Made by a program: the position numbers and the translations under genes. DNA of 47,645 bases from Pseudomonadales bacterium. Its GTDB lineage: Bacteria > Pseudomonadota > Gammaproteobacteria > Pseudomonadales > Azotimanducaceae. The notes under the pieces are model-generated. The model was not told the origin of the DNA. It made no database searches and saw only the letters and a program-made list of their open reading frames with translations. Below, one piece after another: positions 17,872 through 25,226 of this stretch (the stretch's first letter is position 1; every line of letters starts with the position of its first letter). The stretch lies in contig JAJDTI010000155.1 in NCBI GenBank assembly GCA_022827245.1, forward strand, positions 1 to 47,645, given 5' to 3'.

Positions 17872-20223
17872 ATGACCGCGCCGACGGATCGCGCAGGCGG
17901 ATCGCCGGGACAGACCCGGGCGGACACGGGTGCGGGGCGTGGCATCCTGGCGAGGACCACCCCGGAGGACCAGGGCCTCGTCAAGCTTCCCGCGCTCACC
18001 CCGCACCTGCAGTTTCGCGACGTCGGCGAACAGCGGTCGCTGCTGGTTTCGGAGTCGTTCAACACCCTCCTGCACGGCGAGCTGTACCGCGAACTGCTCC
18101 CGCTGCTCGACGGCCGGAACACGCAAGCCGAGATCGTCGCCGCTCTCGACGGTACCCATTCCACCGTCGATGTGCTCGGGGCGATTGTCGCGCTGTCCTC
18201 GAAGGGCTACGTGGTCTCAGCCGAGCATGGCATGGACGCCGCCCGGGCGGCCTACTGGTCGGCGCTTGGCGCGTCGCCGCGGTCGGTCGAACAGCGCCTC
18301 TCGGAATGGAGGGTCTCGATCGTCGGCGACGGGGGACGTCTCGCCGGTCATCTTGAAGCGTGCGGTGCGCGCACGGGGCCGGACGAACCCGACCTCACGA
18401 TCGTCGTCTGCGACGACTACCTCGAGGAACGGCTGGCGGAAGTGAACCGGCGTCAGCTCGCAGCGGGCGCACCCTGGATGCTGGTCCGGCCGCGCGGCGT
18501 GGAGCCGCTGTTCGGGCCCGTGTTTCGGCCCGGCGAAGCGGGACCCTGCTGGGCCTGCCTCGCCTACCGCCTGCGGGGCCACCAGGAGGTCCACAACTTC
18601 CTGCGCAACGTGGCCGGCGAGGATGCTGCGTTCAAGCCGTTCGCCGTCCAGCCGGCGGTGCTCGAGGCGCTCCACGGGCTGGTCGCGGCGGAGGTCGTCA
18701 AGTGGCTGGTGCTGGGAGCGGCGGCTCCGATTCACGACGCGGCGGTCGCGATGCATGTCGGCTCCTTCGCGACGTCGCACCACCGGGTCGTCCGCCGCCC
18801 GCAGTGCGCGGCGTGTGGCGACGAAGCGTTGCATCGTCCGGACCGCCCGCCCGTTCCCGTGTGCCTGCAGCCGAGCCCCAAGGCCCATCGCACGAGCGGC
18901 GGCTCGCGTGCCGTGGCGCCGGAGGTCACCCTGGCGCGATACCGCCACCTGGTGAGCCCGGTCAGCGGTGTCGTCACCTGGCTGTCGCGCACGACCGACG
19001 AGGCCGACTCCTGGCTGCATGTCCATTGGGCGGGAAGCAATCTCGGCATGCGGAGCCGGAGCCTGAGTTCCCTCCGCCGCAGCCTGCGCAGCAAGAGCGC
19101 CGGCAAGGGCAGCACGCGCGAGCAGTCCGAGGTCAGCGCGCTCTGCGAGGCCGTCGAACGTTACTCGGGCGCCCTCCACGGCGACGAGATCCGCGTCCGA
19201 AGGCGGTTACCGGAATGGGGCGGCGGGGAGGAGGCGATCCATCCGAACGAGGTGCAGCTGTTCAGCGACGATCAGCTCGACCACGCGGCGGCCATCAACG
19301 CGAAGGGCCATCCGTACAATGTCGTCCCACCGCGTCTCGACCCCGACGCGGAGATCGACTGGACACCGGTGTGGTCGCTGACGCAGCGGCGGCATCGCTA
19401 CCTGCCGACGTCGATGCTCTACAGCATGGCGCCCGAACGACGCGGTCCCGCGGACCTGATCGCGGACTCGAACGGCTGCGCCGCGGGCAACACCCTGGAG
19501 GAAGCCATCGCGCAGGGCTTCTACGAACTGGTCGAGCGCGACGCGTTCGCCATCTGGTGGTACAACCGGCTGCGCGTGCCGGCGCTCGACCTTGCGAGCT
19601 TCGACGACGAGTACCTCGCATCGGCGCCGGACTACTACGCCCGCCACGAGCGGGACCTGTGGATGCTCGACGTGACCTCCGACATCGGCATTCCCGCCTT
19701 CGTAGCGCTCTCGCGCAGGCCGGACGGAAAGACCGAGGACATCATCTACGGCGCCGGAGCCCACGCCGATCCGCGCATCGCGGCCCTGCGCGCCGTATGC
19801 GAGCTGAACCAGTGCCTGACCTGGCTGCCGCGTCCGGGAGGCGGCGACGGACGGCCCATGATCGACGATCCGCTGGCACTGTGGTGGTGGAAGACCGGCC
19901 GACTCGCCGACTGCGACTGGCTGGCGCCCGCGGACGCTGCGCCTCGCGGGGCTTCGAGCTTTCCGGCGGTCGAGTCTGCGGACGCCCGCGACGACGTCGA
20001 GTACTGCCGATCGCTGGTCGAAGCCAGGGGCATGGAGTTCCTGGTGCTGGACCAGACCCGCCCCGATGTCGGCATGCCCGTGGTGCGGGTCGTGGTGCCC
20101 GGCATGCGCCACTTCTGGGCGAGGTTCGCTCCCGGCCGGCTCTACGACGTGCCCGTCGCCATGGGCTCCCGCACGCGAGCGCTCGCGGAAGCCGATCTGA
20201 ATCCCGCGCCGGTGATCGCTTGA
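17872..20223 (+). CDS. Fused RRE/E1-like/YcaO azoline-forming cyclodehydratase
   Basis: 783 residues. About 38-118 is a PqqD-like RiPP recognition element that binds leaders (HLQFRDVGEQRSLLVSE, LLPLLDGRNTQAEIV). About 125-340 is an E1-like domain with a zinc tetrathiolate: C226-WA-C229 and C312-AA-C315. About 350-783 is the YcaO domain: ATP/Mg residues in REQSEVSALCEAVERYSG (E417, E420, E426, E429) and GCAAGNTLEEAI (E543, E544). It should convert Cys (or Ser/Thr) of the core to azolines using ATP. YcaO proteins of this class usually end in a Pro-rich PxPxP tail; this one ends NPAPVIA. ATG follows the AlkB-fusion stop by four bases with GAGGGG just before it. No SagB-type flavin dehydrogenase is encoded nearby. 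Confidence 0.93.
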   Translation: MTAPTDRAGGSPGQTRADTGAGRGILARTTPEDQGLVKLPALTPHLQFRDVGEQRSLLVSESFNTLLHGELYRELLPLLDGRNTQAEIVAALDGTHSTVDVLGAIVALSSKGYVVSAEHGMDAARAAYWSALGASPRSVEQRLSEWRVSIVGDGGRLAGHLEACGARTGPDEPDLTIVVCDDYLEERLAEVNRRQLAAGAPWMLVRPRGVEPLFGPVFRPGEAGPCWACLAYRLRGHQEVHNFLRNVAGEDAAFKPFAVQPAVLEALHGLVAAEVVKWLVLGAAAPIHDAAVAMHVGSFATSHHRVVRRPQCAACGDEALHRPDRPPVPVCLQPSPKAHRTSGGSRAVAPEVTLARYRHLVSPVSGVVTWLSRTTDEADSWLHVHWAGSNLGMRSRSLSSLRRSLRSKSAGKGSTREQSEVSALCEAVERYSGALHGDEIRVRRRLPEWGGGEEAIHPNEVQLFSDDQLDHAAAINAKGHPYNVVPPRLDPDAEIDWTPVWSLTQRRHRYLPTSMLYSMAPERRGPADLIADSNGCAAGNTLEEAIAQGFYELVERDAFAIWWYNRLRVPALDLASFDDEYLASAPDYYARHERDLWMLDVTSDIGIPAFVALSRRPDGKTEDIIYGAGAHADPRIAALRAVCELNQCLTWLPRPGGGDGRPMIDDPLALWWWKTGRLADCDWLAPADAAPRGASSFPAVESADARDDVEYCRSLVEARGMEFLVLDQTRPDVGMPVVRVVVPGMRHFWARFAPGRLYDVPVAMGSRTRALAEADLNPAPVIA

Positions 20224-20231
20224 GGAGACCC

Positions 20232-21350
20232 ATGGATACTGACGAGGCAGTCGCACTCACCCAGGACCGTCTTGCGGAAGAGGGCGGCAGCATGGGGGAC
20301 CTGCTCGCGAACTTCCGCAGGCGGGTATCTCCGGTGCTCGTCGGAGACCGGGAGTGGGAGCGCATCATCGCGTGCGCCGGGAGACTCCCGGTAACGATGG
20401 GCGCCCTGCCGTTCGGCTTCGAGCTGCCGCTGCACGAACGCGCGCCACGGGCGGACCTCGGGGTCTCTCTCGCGAGTGGGACGCGACCGGGGGCCTTCTT
20501 CGAGGAACGGGCGAGGACGGACCGGGGCGACGAGACCGCCCGGGCGATCGTGCGGCTGTTCGAGCGGATGGATGCCGAAGACTCGTCCCTGCGGGAGATC
20601 GTCGGCCGCAAGCTCATGCTGGAGTACGACATCGGGTCCGCCCGGAACGGGCAACGTACGCGCCCGGGGATGTTCCTGCGGCCCGGCGAACGCCCTATCG
20701 TCGGCGCCAACGGTCAGGCGGACGATGTCGCGACGGTGGTCGACGCGCTCGTCTCCAGCGTGGGGTGGGAGCGCATCGACGCGGAGCGGGAGGGCGTCGA
20801 GCGGACGTACCTGGCGCAGCCGGAAGATACGCGCATGGACTCGTTCGGCGTGTTCCCGTCCCGTGCGCGGTCGATCCGCCTGGCGGTCATGGGCTTCACG
20901 ACGCAGGAGGAGGCCTGTTCCTATCTCGAGCGCGCCGGGTGGCCGGGGCGGATCTCGACCGTCGACTCGGTGCTCTCGCGTTTTCGGGAACGCGCGCACG
21001 TCGTCAGGACCGGGCTGAACGTCGATGTGCTGCCGAACGGCCTGGGTCCGACGCTCGGCCTGACGCTCATCGTCAAGCAGAGGTACACCAAGGACTCACG
21101 CTATTGGCTGGACGGCCTGACCGACTGGGACCCGTTTCTGGACGCCCTGCGCCTCGAGGACCTGGTCGTGCCGGAGAAGCTGGCGGCCCTTGCCGGCTGG
21201 GTCTCGAAAGCCACGCCGCTGTTTGCGAAATCCGGCCAGTACGTGATGCTGCGCGGCATTCACCACATCAAGCTGGTCGTCTCCGACGACCGGCTACGGC
21301 AGGCGAAGGCCTACGTGTTCATGGTGCTCTCCGCCGCGGCCTCGCTCTGA
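20232..21350 (+). CDS. Uncharacterised protein of the RiPP operon
   Basis: 372 residues, not recognised with confidence. It starts 8 bases after the YcaO stop behind a good AGGAG, so it is co-expressed with it. No signal peptide or TM helices. Visible blocks are LPFGFELPLHERAP with ADLGVSL in the first third, GLNVDVLPNGLGPTLGLTL near residues 258-276, and the C-terminal MLRGIHHIKLVVSDD ... AKAYVF. From memory, a similar C-terminal pattern (GLGP-LGLE ... RG-HIK ... AKAY) occurs in unnamed proteins beside other leader-peptide RiPP clusters, but I cannot verify that. It lacks the features of a SagB FMN dehydrogenase, a methyltransferase or a protease. A role as maturation enzyme or chaperone is inferred only from position. 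Confidence 0.8.
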   Translation: MDTDEAVALTQDRLAEEGGSMGDLLANFRRRVSPVLVGDREWERIIACAGRLPVTMGALPFGFELPLHERAPRADLGVSLASGTRPGAFFEERARTDRGDETARAIVRLFERMDAEDSSLREIVGRKLMLEYDIGSARNGQRTRPGMFLRPGERPIVGANGQADDVATVVDALVSSVGWERIDAEREGVERTYLAQPEDTRMDSFGVFPSRARSIRLAVMGFTTQEEACSYLERAGWPGRISTVDSVLSRFRERAHVVRTGLNVDVLPNGLGPTLGLTLIVKQRYTKDSRYWLDGLTDWDPFLDALRLEDLVVPEKLAALAGWVSKATPLFAKSGQYVMLRGIHHIKLVVSDDRLRQAKAYVFMVLSAAASL

Positions 21351-21429
21351 CGCGAGCGAGGGGCGACAGGCACAGCGAACCCGACGGCCGCGCGGTACCG
21401 GGCGGCGCGTCAGGTACTGTCGATGGCTT

Positions 21430-21681
21430 CTACCAGCAGCAGCAGAGGCCGGCCGAGATGGCTTCGAGCTGTTCCTCGGTGAGGTTTGGATCCGGTGGCA
21501 AGGCGAGATGCACCGTCTCCATGTCGCTTTCGTGGACCCGGATCGTCATCGACTCGGGAATCGAGATGCCCAACTCCTGACTGATGGTGTTCTTCGGATC
21601 CGCGAGGAGCTGCTGTCGGAAATCCGCATCGAGCGCGGACTTCTCGACGAGGTGCTGCAGCATGTCATCGCCACTTCTCAT
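21430..21681 (-). CDS. NHLP-leader RiPP precursor peptide, core LCCCW
   Basis: 83 residues. The start at 21681 is fixed by a strong AAGGAG six bases upstream; a longer reading frame to 21753 has no such signal. The leader (1-78) is NHLP type: DADFRQQLLADPK, QELGISIPE, IRVHE, VHLALPPDPNLTEEQLEA, ending S-A-G78. The remaining residues are only L79-C-C-C-W83. The fused cyclodehydratase at 17872 is expected to bind the leader and heterocyclise the three adjacent Cys; C39 cleavage after Ala-Gly would free a pentapeptide. It lies on the strand opposite to, and tail-to-tail with, the maturation operon, with its own promoter region. Calculated monoisotopic masses: unmodified LCCCW 626.20, three thiazolines 572.17, three thiazoles 566.12. 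Confidence 0.9.
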   Translation of the reverse strand: MRSGDDMLQHLVEKSALDADFRQQLLADPKNTISQELGISIPESMTIRVHESDMETVHLALPPDPNLTEEQLEAISAGLCCCW

Positions 21682-21724
21682 CGCAATCTCCTTTTCCGTT
21701 TGGCAGAGGTTCGATGTGGTTTGA

Positions 21725-21753
21725 AGCGTACATGGCCGTGGCGCACAAAACAA
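21725..21753 (-). promoter_or_regulatory. Possible sigma-70-like promoter of the precursor
   Basis: On the minus strand TTGTTT (21753-21748) and TACGCT (21730-21725) are separated by exactly 17 bases and precede the precursor start by about 44 bases. Each hexamer matches the consensus at only three or four positions, so this is weak. It is supported mainly by position and by the adjacent repeats. Confidence 0.3.
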
Positions 21754-21783
21754 CGCACCCTAACGCGTGCCCTAACAAAACAA
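21745..21783. repeat. Nested direct repeats upstream of the precursor (operator-like)
   Basis: Two copies of ACAAAACAA lie at 21745-21753 and 21775-21783 (30-base period). Between them are two copies of CCCTAAC at 21758-21764 and 21770-21776 (12-base period). The block is 64-102 bases upstream of the precursor ATG and stands out from the G+C-rich surroundings. It looks like tandem protein-binding sites. No regulator gene is seen in the window. Confidence 0.6.
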
Positions 21784-21980
21784 ATGACCTGCCCTATCGG
21801 CCCGACGGGCACGCTGCGGCGACGATTGCCCCGCCCCTCTCGTGTGTCGGCGCATGTCGACGCTGCCTTGATGTTGGCAAGCATATCCATGACCATTGAT
21901 TCGGCGGCGAACTCTGGGTTGCGCCACGGTGCGGATTCGTCCGCTCCTGGTGCGCAACGTAGTCCGGGGGAGGCGAACCC

Positions 21981-23129
21981 ATGTTTTTCGAAGGGGCGAT
22001 CTCGGCCGATTCGCATGTACTGGAGCCCCCAACCTGCTTCCGCGACTACATCGATCCCGGGTTTCGGGACCGGGCGCCGCGCATCGAACTCGACGGCATG
22101 GCTCGGCATGTCTACGTGATCGAGGGCGTGAGCACACCCATTCCGGTGGGCACGGCCGACGGGGCGGGGATGCCGCCGTCGATGCGGACCTACCACATCC
22201 TCAAGGCCACGTTCGACCAGTGCAAGCGAGGCGGATGGGATCCCGAACACCGCCTCGCCGACCAGGAGCGCGACGGCATCGCGGCGGAGATCATCTATCC
22301 CTCGGTGGGCCTGATCGTCGTCAGCCATGCCGACATCGACTACAAGGACGCGTGCATCCATGCCTACAACCGCTGGCTGGAGGGATTCTGCTCCGGCCTG
22401 CCCGGGCGGCTGTTCGGTCTGGGTCTGACTTCGGTGCGCTCCGTCGACGCGGCCATCGACGACTTCCGGCGGGCCAGGGCGCAGGGCTTCGTCGGCATGA
22501 TGCTGCCGGGGGTGCCGCACTTCGAGGACTACGACCACCCCGACTACGACGCGCTGTGGGAGTGCGCCGTCGATCTGCGGATGCCGGTGTGCTTCCACAT
22601 CCTGAGCGGCAGAGGGTCGCGCACCGTACCGGCGGTGCTCAAGAAACAGGTCAGGAGCCAGCGGATGATCGGCTTCATGCAGGCCATCGGCGACGTTCAG
22701 GACGTCATCGCCACGATGCTGCTAGGGGGCGTTTTCGAGCGCCACCCGGGCCTGAAGATGGTGAGCGCCGAGGCGGATGCGGGCTGGATGCCGCATTGGG
22801 CGTACCGACTGGACCACGCGGCGTGCAACGAGACCGACGACGGGATCGTAGACGGGCTGTCCAAGCTGCCGAGCGAGTACCTGCGTTCGAACGTCTTCAC
22901 CACCTTCCAGGACGACTGGGTGGCCTTTGCGACCAGGGACCTGATGAGCTACAGGCAGTTGCTCTGGGGTAACGACTTTCCGCACCCGGACTCCACCTGG
23001 CCGCGATCGCAGCAACTCCTGGCGGAACACGCGGCCGGCCTTTCCGAGGCAGAGCGTAGCGCCATCCTGCGCGATAATGTGCGGGAACTGTTCCAGTTGC
23101 CCGTTCCAGCGGCCTCGAGGGATGTCTGA
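21981..23129 (+). CDS. Amidohydrolase-family (ACMSD-like) metal-dependent hydrolase
   Basis: 382 residues of the amidohydrolase 2 / ACMSD-like group (PF04909). The N-terminal ADSHVLEP gives the D-x-H motif, slightly altered to D-S-H; CFHIL supplies a further metal-binding His, and GNDFPHPDSTWP carries the conserved late Asp. Members hydrolyse or decarboxylate small cyclic or aromatic substrates in the cytoplasm. The start is well supported by GGGGGAGG. It is divergent from the precursor and heads a plus-strand run with the LolA-like, barrel and halogenase genes, each overlapping or touching the next. A role in tailoring or degrading the peptide product is possible but unproven; similar genes also occur in ordinary catabolic operons. 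Confidence 0.88.
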   Translation: MFFEGAISADSHVLEPPTCFRDYIDPGFRDRAPRIELDGMARHVYVIEGVSTPIPVGTADGAGMPPSMRTYHILKATFDQCKRGGWDPEHRLADQERDGIAAEIIYPSVGLIVVSHADIDYKDACIHAYNRWLEGFCSGLPGRLFGLGLTSVRSVDAAIDDFRRARAQGFVGMMLPGVPHFEDYDHPDYDALWECAVDLRMPVCFHILSGRGSRTVPAVLKKQVRSQRMIGFMQAIGDVQDVIATMLLGGVFERHPGLKMVSAEADAGWMPHWAYRLDHAACNETDDGIVDGLSKLPSEYLRSNVFTTFQDDWVAFATRDLMSYRQLLWGNDFPHPDSTWPRSQQLLAEHAAGLSEAERSAILRDNVRELFQLPVPAASRDV

Positions 23130-24006
23130 GATGTGCGCCGATCACGAAACCGCCGACCCCGGGCCGGGTGGCCGTGCGTTCTTCATGGGCCCGCCGCGCG
23201 ACGGGTCCTCCGCGCTGTCGAGGATCTGCGCGCTGACTCTCGCGTGCTTCTGCCTGCCGGGTACACAGGCCGTCGCCCAGGAAGAAACCCCGGAGGACAA
23301 GGGGCTGCGGATCGTGCGCGAGGCGGACGCCCGCAACCATGGCTTTGGGGATTTCACCGCCGGACTGACGTTGGTGCTGCGCGACCGGCACGGGCGGGAG
23401 AGCGTCCGCCAGATGCGCTTCAAGGTGCTCGAGGTGCCGGAGGACGGGGACAAGAGCCTGTTCGTGTTCGATCAGCCGCGCGACGTGCAGGGGACGGCGC
23501 TGCTCACCCACGGCCATGTCAACGCTCCGGACGACCAGTGGCTGTATCTGCCTGCCCTGAAGAGGGTCAAGCGCATCAGCGCCGCGAGGCGGTCCGGGTC
23601 ATTCATGGGCAGCGAGTTTTCGTACGAGGACATGAGTTCTCCGCAGGTGGAGGAACATAGCTACCGGTACCTCGGCGACGAACCCTGCGGCGAACTCGCC
23701 TGTACCGTGATCGAGCAGGTGCCCGTGGATGCGAAATCGGGATACAGCCGCAAGGTCGTATGGCAGGATGCGGACGAACTCAGATCCTGGAAGGTGGAGT
23801 TCTACGACCTCAAGGGGTCGCACTTCAAGACGCTCACCTTCGAGGACTACCGACAGTACCTGGACCGGTACTGGCGGGCGGGACTGCAGACGATGGTGAA
23901 CCACCTGACCGGGGCGAGCACCGAGCTGCACTGGACCGACTACCGGTTCCGCACCGATCTCGACGACGGGGAGTTCACCCAGACGGCACTCCGACGCGTC
24001 CGTTGA
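23122..24006 (+). CDS. LolA-like outer-membrane lipoprotein-sorting protein
   Basis: 294 residues if the ATG at 23122 (overlapping the amidohydrolase end) is used, 291 from ATG 23131. There is an internal signal-like stretch ICALTLACFCLPGTQAVAQ preceded by an unusually long polar N-terminus, so the true start may be further in. The mature part has the PF17131 signature: QWLYLPALKRVKRIS, then SGSFMGSEFSYED, the usual periplasmic beta-sheet protein. Such proteins travel with MMPL/RND exporters like that at 5989 and are thought to carry a lipid-like cargo across the periplasm. Its stop overlaps the next start (TGATG). Confidence 0.88.
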   Translation: MSEMCADHETADPGPGGRAFFMGPPRDGSSALSRICALTLACFCLPGTQAVAQEETPEDKGLRIVREADARNHGFGDFTAGLTLVLRDRHGRESVRQMRFKVLEVPEDGDKSLFVFDQPRDVQGTALLTHGHVNAPDDQWLYLPALKRVKRISAARRSGSFMGSEFSYEDMSSPQVEEHSYRYLGDEPCGELACTVIEQVPVDAKSGYSRKVVWQDADELRSWKVEFYDLKGSHFKTLTFEDYRQYLDRYWRAGLQTMVNHLTGASTELHWTDYRFRTDLDDGEFTQTALRRVR

Positions 24007-25226
24007 TGCGGTGGGGCGGCGCATTCGCGGCCGTGGGGCTCATGAGCGCCGTGGGCGCCGGGGCGCAGACGCTCGACTGGTCCGGCAACGTCAGCGTGCA
24101 GGGGCGCTGGTATCCGGAGTCGCCGGCGTTCCAGGGCCAGCGTTCGGGTACGGCCGGGTTCGTGGCCGAGCCGACGCTCCACACGGAGGTCGCGTCGGGC
24201 GCCAGCTTCACGCTCACGCCGCTGCATCGATACGACAGCGCCGACTCCCACCGTACGCACACGGACCTGCGCGAGGCCTACCTGTTGACCTGGGGCGACT
24301 GGGGGGACAGCGCATGGGAGCTGCGCGTGGGGGTCGACCGCGTCTTCTGGGGCGTGGCGGAACTCCACAACCTCGTCGATGTCGTCAACCAGCTCGACCT
24401 CGTGGAGCACCCGCGCGACCGACCCAAACTGGGCCAGCCCATGGTGCACCTGACGGTTTCCGGCGACTGGGGCATCGCCGAGTCGTTCGTGCTCCCCTAT
24501 CATCGCAAACGCACGTTCCCCGGCCGTGCCGGACGCCTCAGATCGGGCCGGCTGATCGAGGAGGACGCCCTGTACGAGAGTGGGGCCGAAGAGCGCCATA
24601 TCGACTTCGCCGTCCGCTACGGCAACGCGGTGGGCTTGCTGGATTTCGGGCTGAGCGGGTTTGTCGGCACTAGTCGTGAACCCTTCTTCGTGACCGCCGA
24701 CCCCCGGCCGTCAAGCGACGCGCCGTGGATTCCCTTTTACGAGCAGATTCGGCAGTTCGGCGTCGACGCGCAGCTCACCACGGAGGGCTGGCTGTACAAG
24801 CTCGAAGCCATCCGCCGCGAGGGAGCGCGCAACCTGCTGGGTCGGGAGGAGGACTTTCACGCCTTCATCGTCGGCCTGGAACGCTCGCTCTACGGCCTGT
24901 TCGGCTCCGGGGCGGACCTGACCCTGCTCGCGGAGTGGCACTACGACGACCGCGGCCGCCGTGCCACGAGCGTGTGGGATCATGACTTGTTCATCGCCGG
25001 CTTCCTGGCGCTCAACGACGTCCAGGGCACGGAGTTCGTGGCCGGCATCCTGAGCGACCTCCGGCACGACTATCGCGCGCTCAACATGGAGCTGAAGCGC
25101 CGCCTGTCGGACAACTGGGCGATGCGCCTGGAAGCCATCGCAAGCCTGAGCGTGGACCCGCGGGACCTGACCTACGACGGTCGGCGCGACGGCTTCGTGG
25201 GCGTGGGACTCACCTACAGCTTCTGA
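24006..25226 (+). CDS. Outer-membrane beta-barrel protein
   Basis: 406 residues, with a signal peptide (about 1-21, ending GAGAQ) and a mature chain rich in alternating hydrophobic strands that ends GVGLTYSF, the classic terminal Phe of outer-membrane barrels. The repeated WELRVGVDR, FAVRYG and MRLEAIASL strands support a porin-like barrel; I cannot place it in a named family with certainty (DUF1302-like is a candidate). Overlap with the LolA-like gene and the halogenase (both TGATG) makes it part of one operon. It may complete a trans-envelope route with the MMPL exporter and LolA-like carrier. Confidence 0.82.
   Translation: MRWGGAFAAVGLMSAVGAGAQTLDWSGNVSVQGRWYPESPAFQGQRSGTAGFVAEPTLHTEVASGASFTLTPLHRYDSADSHRTHTDLREAYLLTWGDWGDSAWELRVGVDRVFWGVAELHNLVDVVNQLDLVEHPRDRPKLGQPMVHLTVSGDWGIAESFVLPYHRKRTFPGRAGRLRSGRLIEEDALYESGAEERHIDFAVRYGNAVGLLDFGLSGFVGTSREPFFVTADPRPSSDAPWIPFYEQIRQFGVDAQLTTEGWLYKLEAIRREGARNLLGREEDFHAFIVGLERSLYGLFGSGADLTLLAEWHYDDRGRRATSVWDHDLFIAGFLALNDVQGTEFVAGILSDLRHDYRALNMELKRRLSDNWAMRLEAIASLSVDPRDLTYDGRRDGFVGVGLTYSF

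Larger units (their letters stand above)
21682..21980. promoter_or_regulatory. Shared divergent upstream region (precursor / amidohydrolase)
   Basis: 299 bases between the starts of the precursor (minus) and the amidohydrolase (plus), with no credible gene. It contains the most A+T-rich patch of the neighbourhood (about 21741-21787), which carries repeats listed separately. A GGGGGAGG Shine-Dalgarno at about 21966-21973 serves the amidohydrolase. The rest, 21790-21960, shows no structure I can defend. Confidence 0.55.

Noticed and set aside
17872..20223. Reading the E1-like domain as an adenylating ThiF/MccB enzyme
   Set aside because: It keeps the zinc Cys pairs but lacks a GxGxxG nucleotide loop and catalytic Arg/Asp, as expected for the non-adenylating partner of YcaO.
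20232..21350. SagB-type FMN dehydrogenase for azoline oxidation
   Set aside because: The protein shows none of the nitroreductase-fold motifs (no N-terminal RRS-type FMN site, no conserved Lys/Tyr region), so it is left unassigned.
21351..21429. Intrinsic terminator between the operon and the precursor
   Set aside because: Only weak G+C-rich self-complementarity around CGGTACCG and no U-tract on either strand.
21682..21753. Longer precursor frame starting with MFCAPRPC
   Set aside because: The in-frame extension has no ribosome site, while AAGGAG sits six bases before ATG 21681, which also gives the normal NHLP leader start and the same numbering as the leader-fusion.
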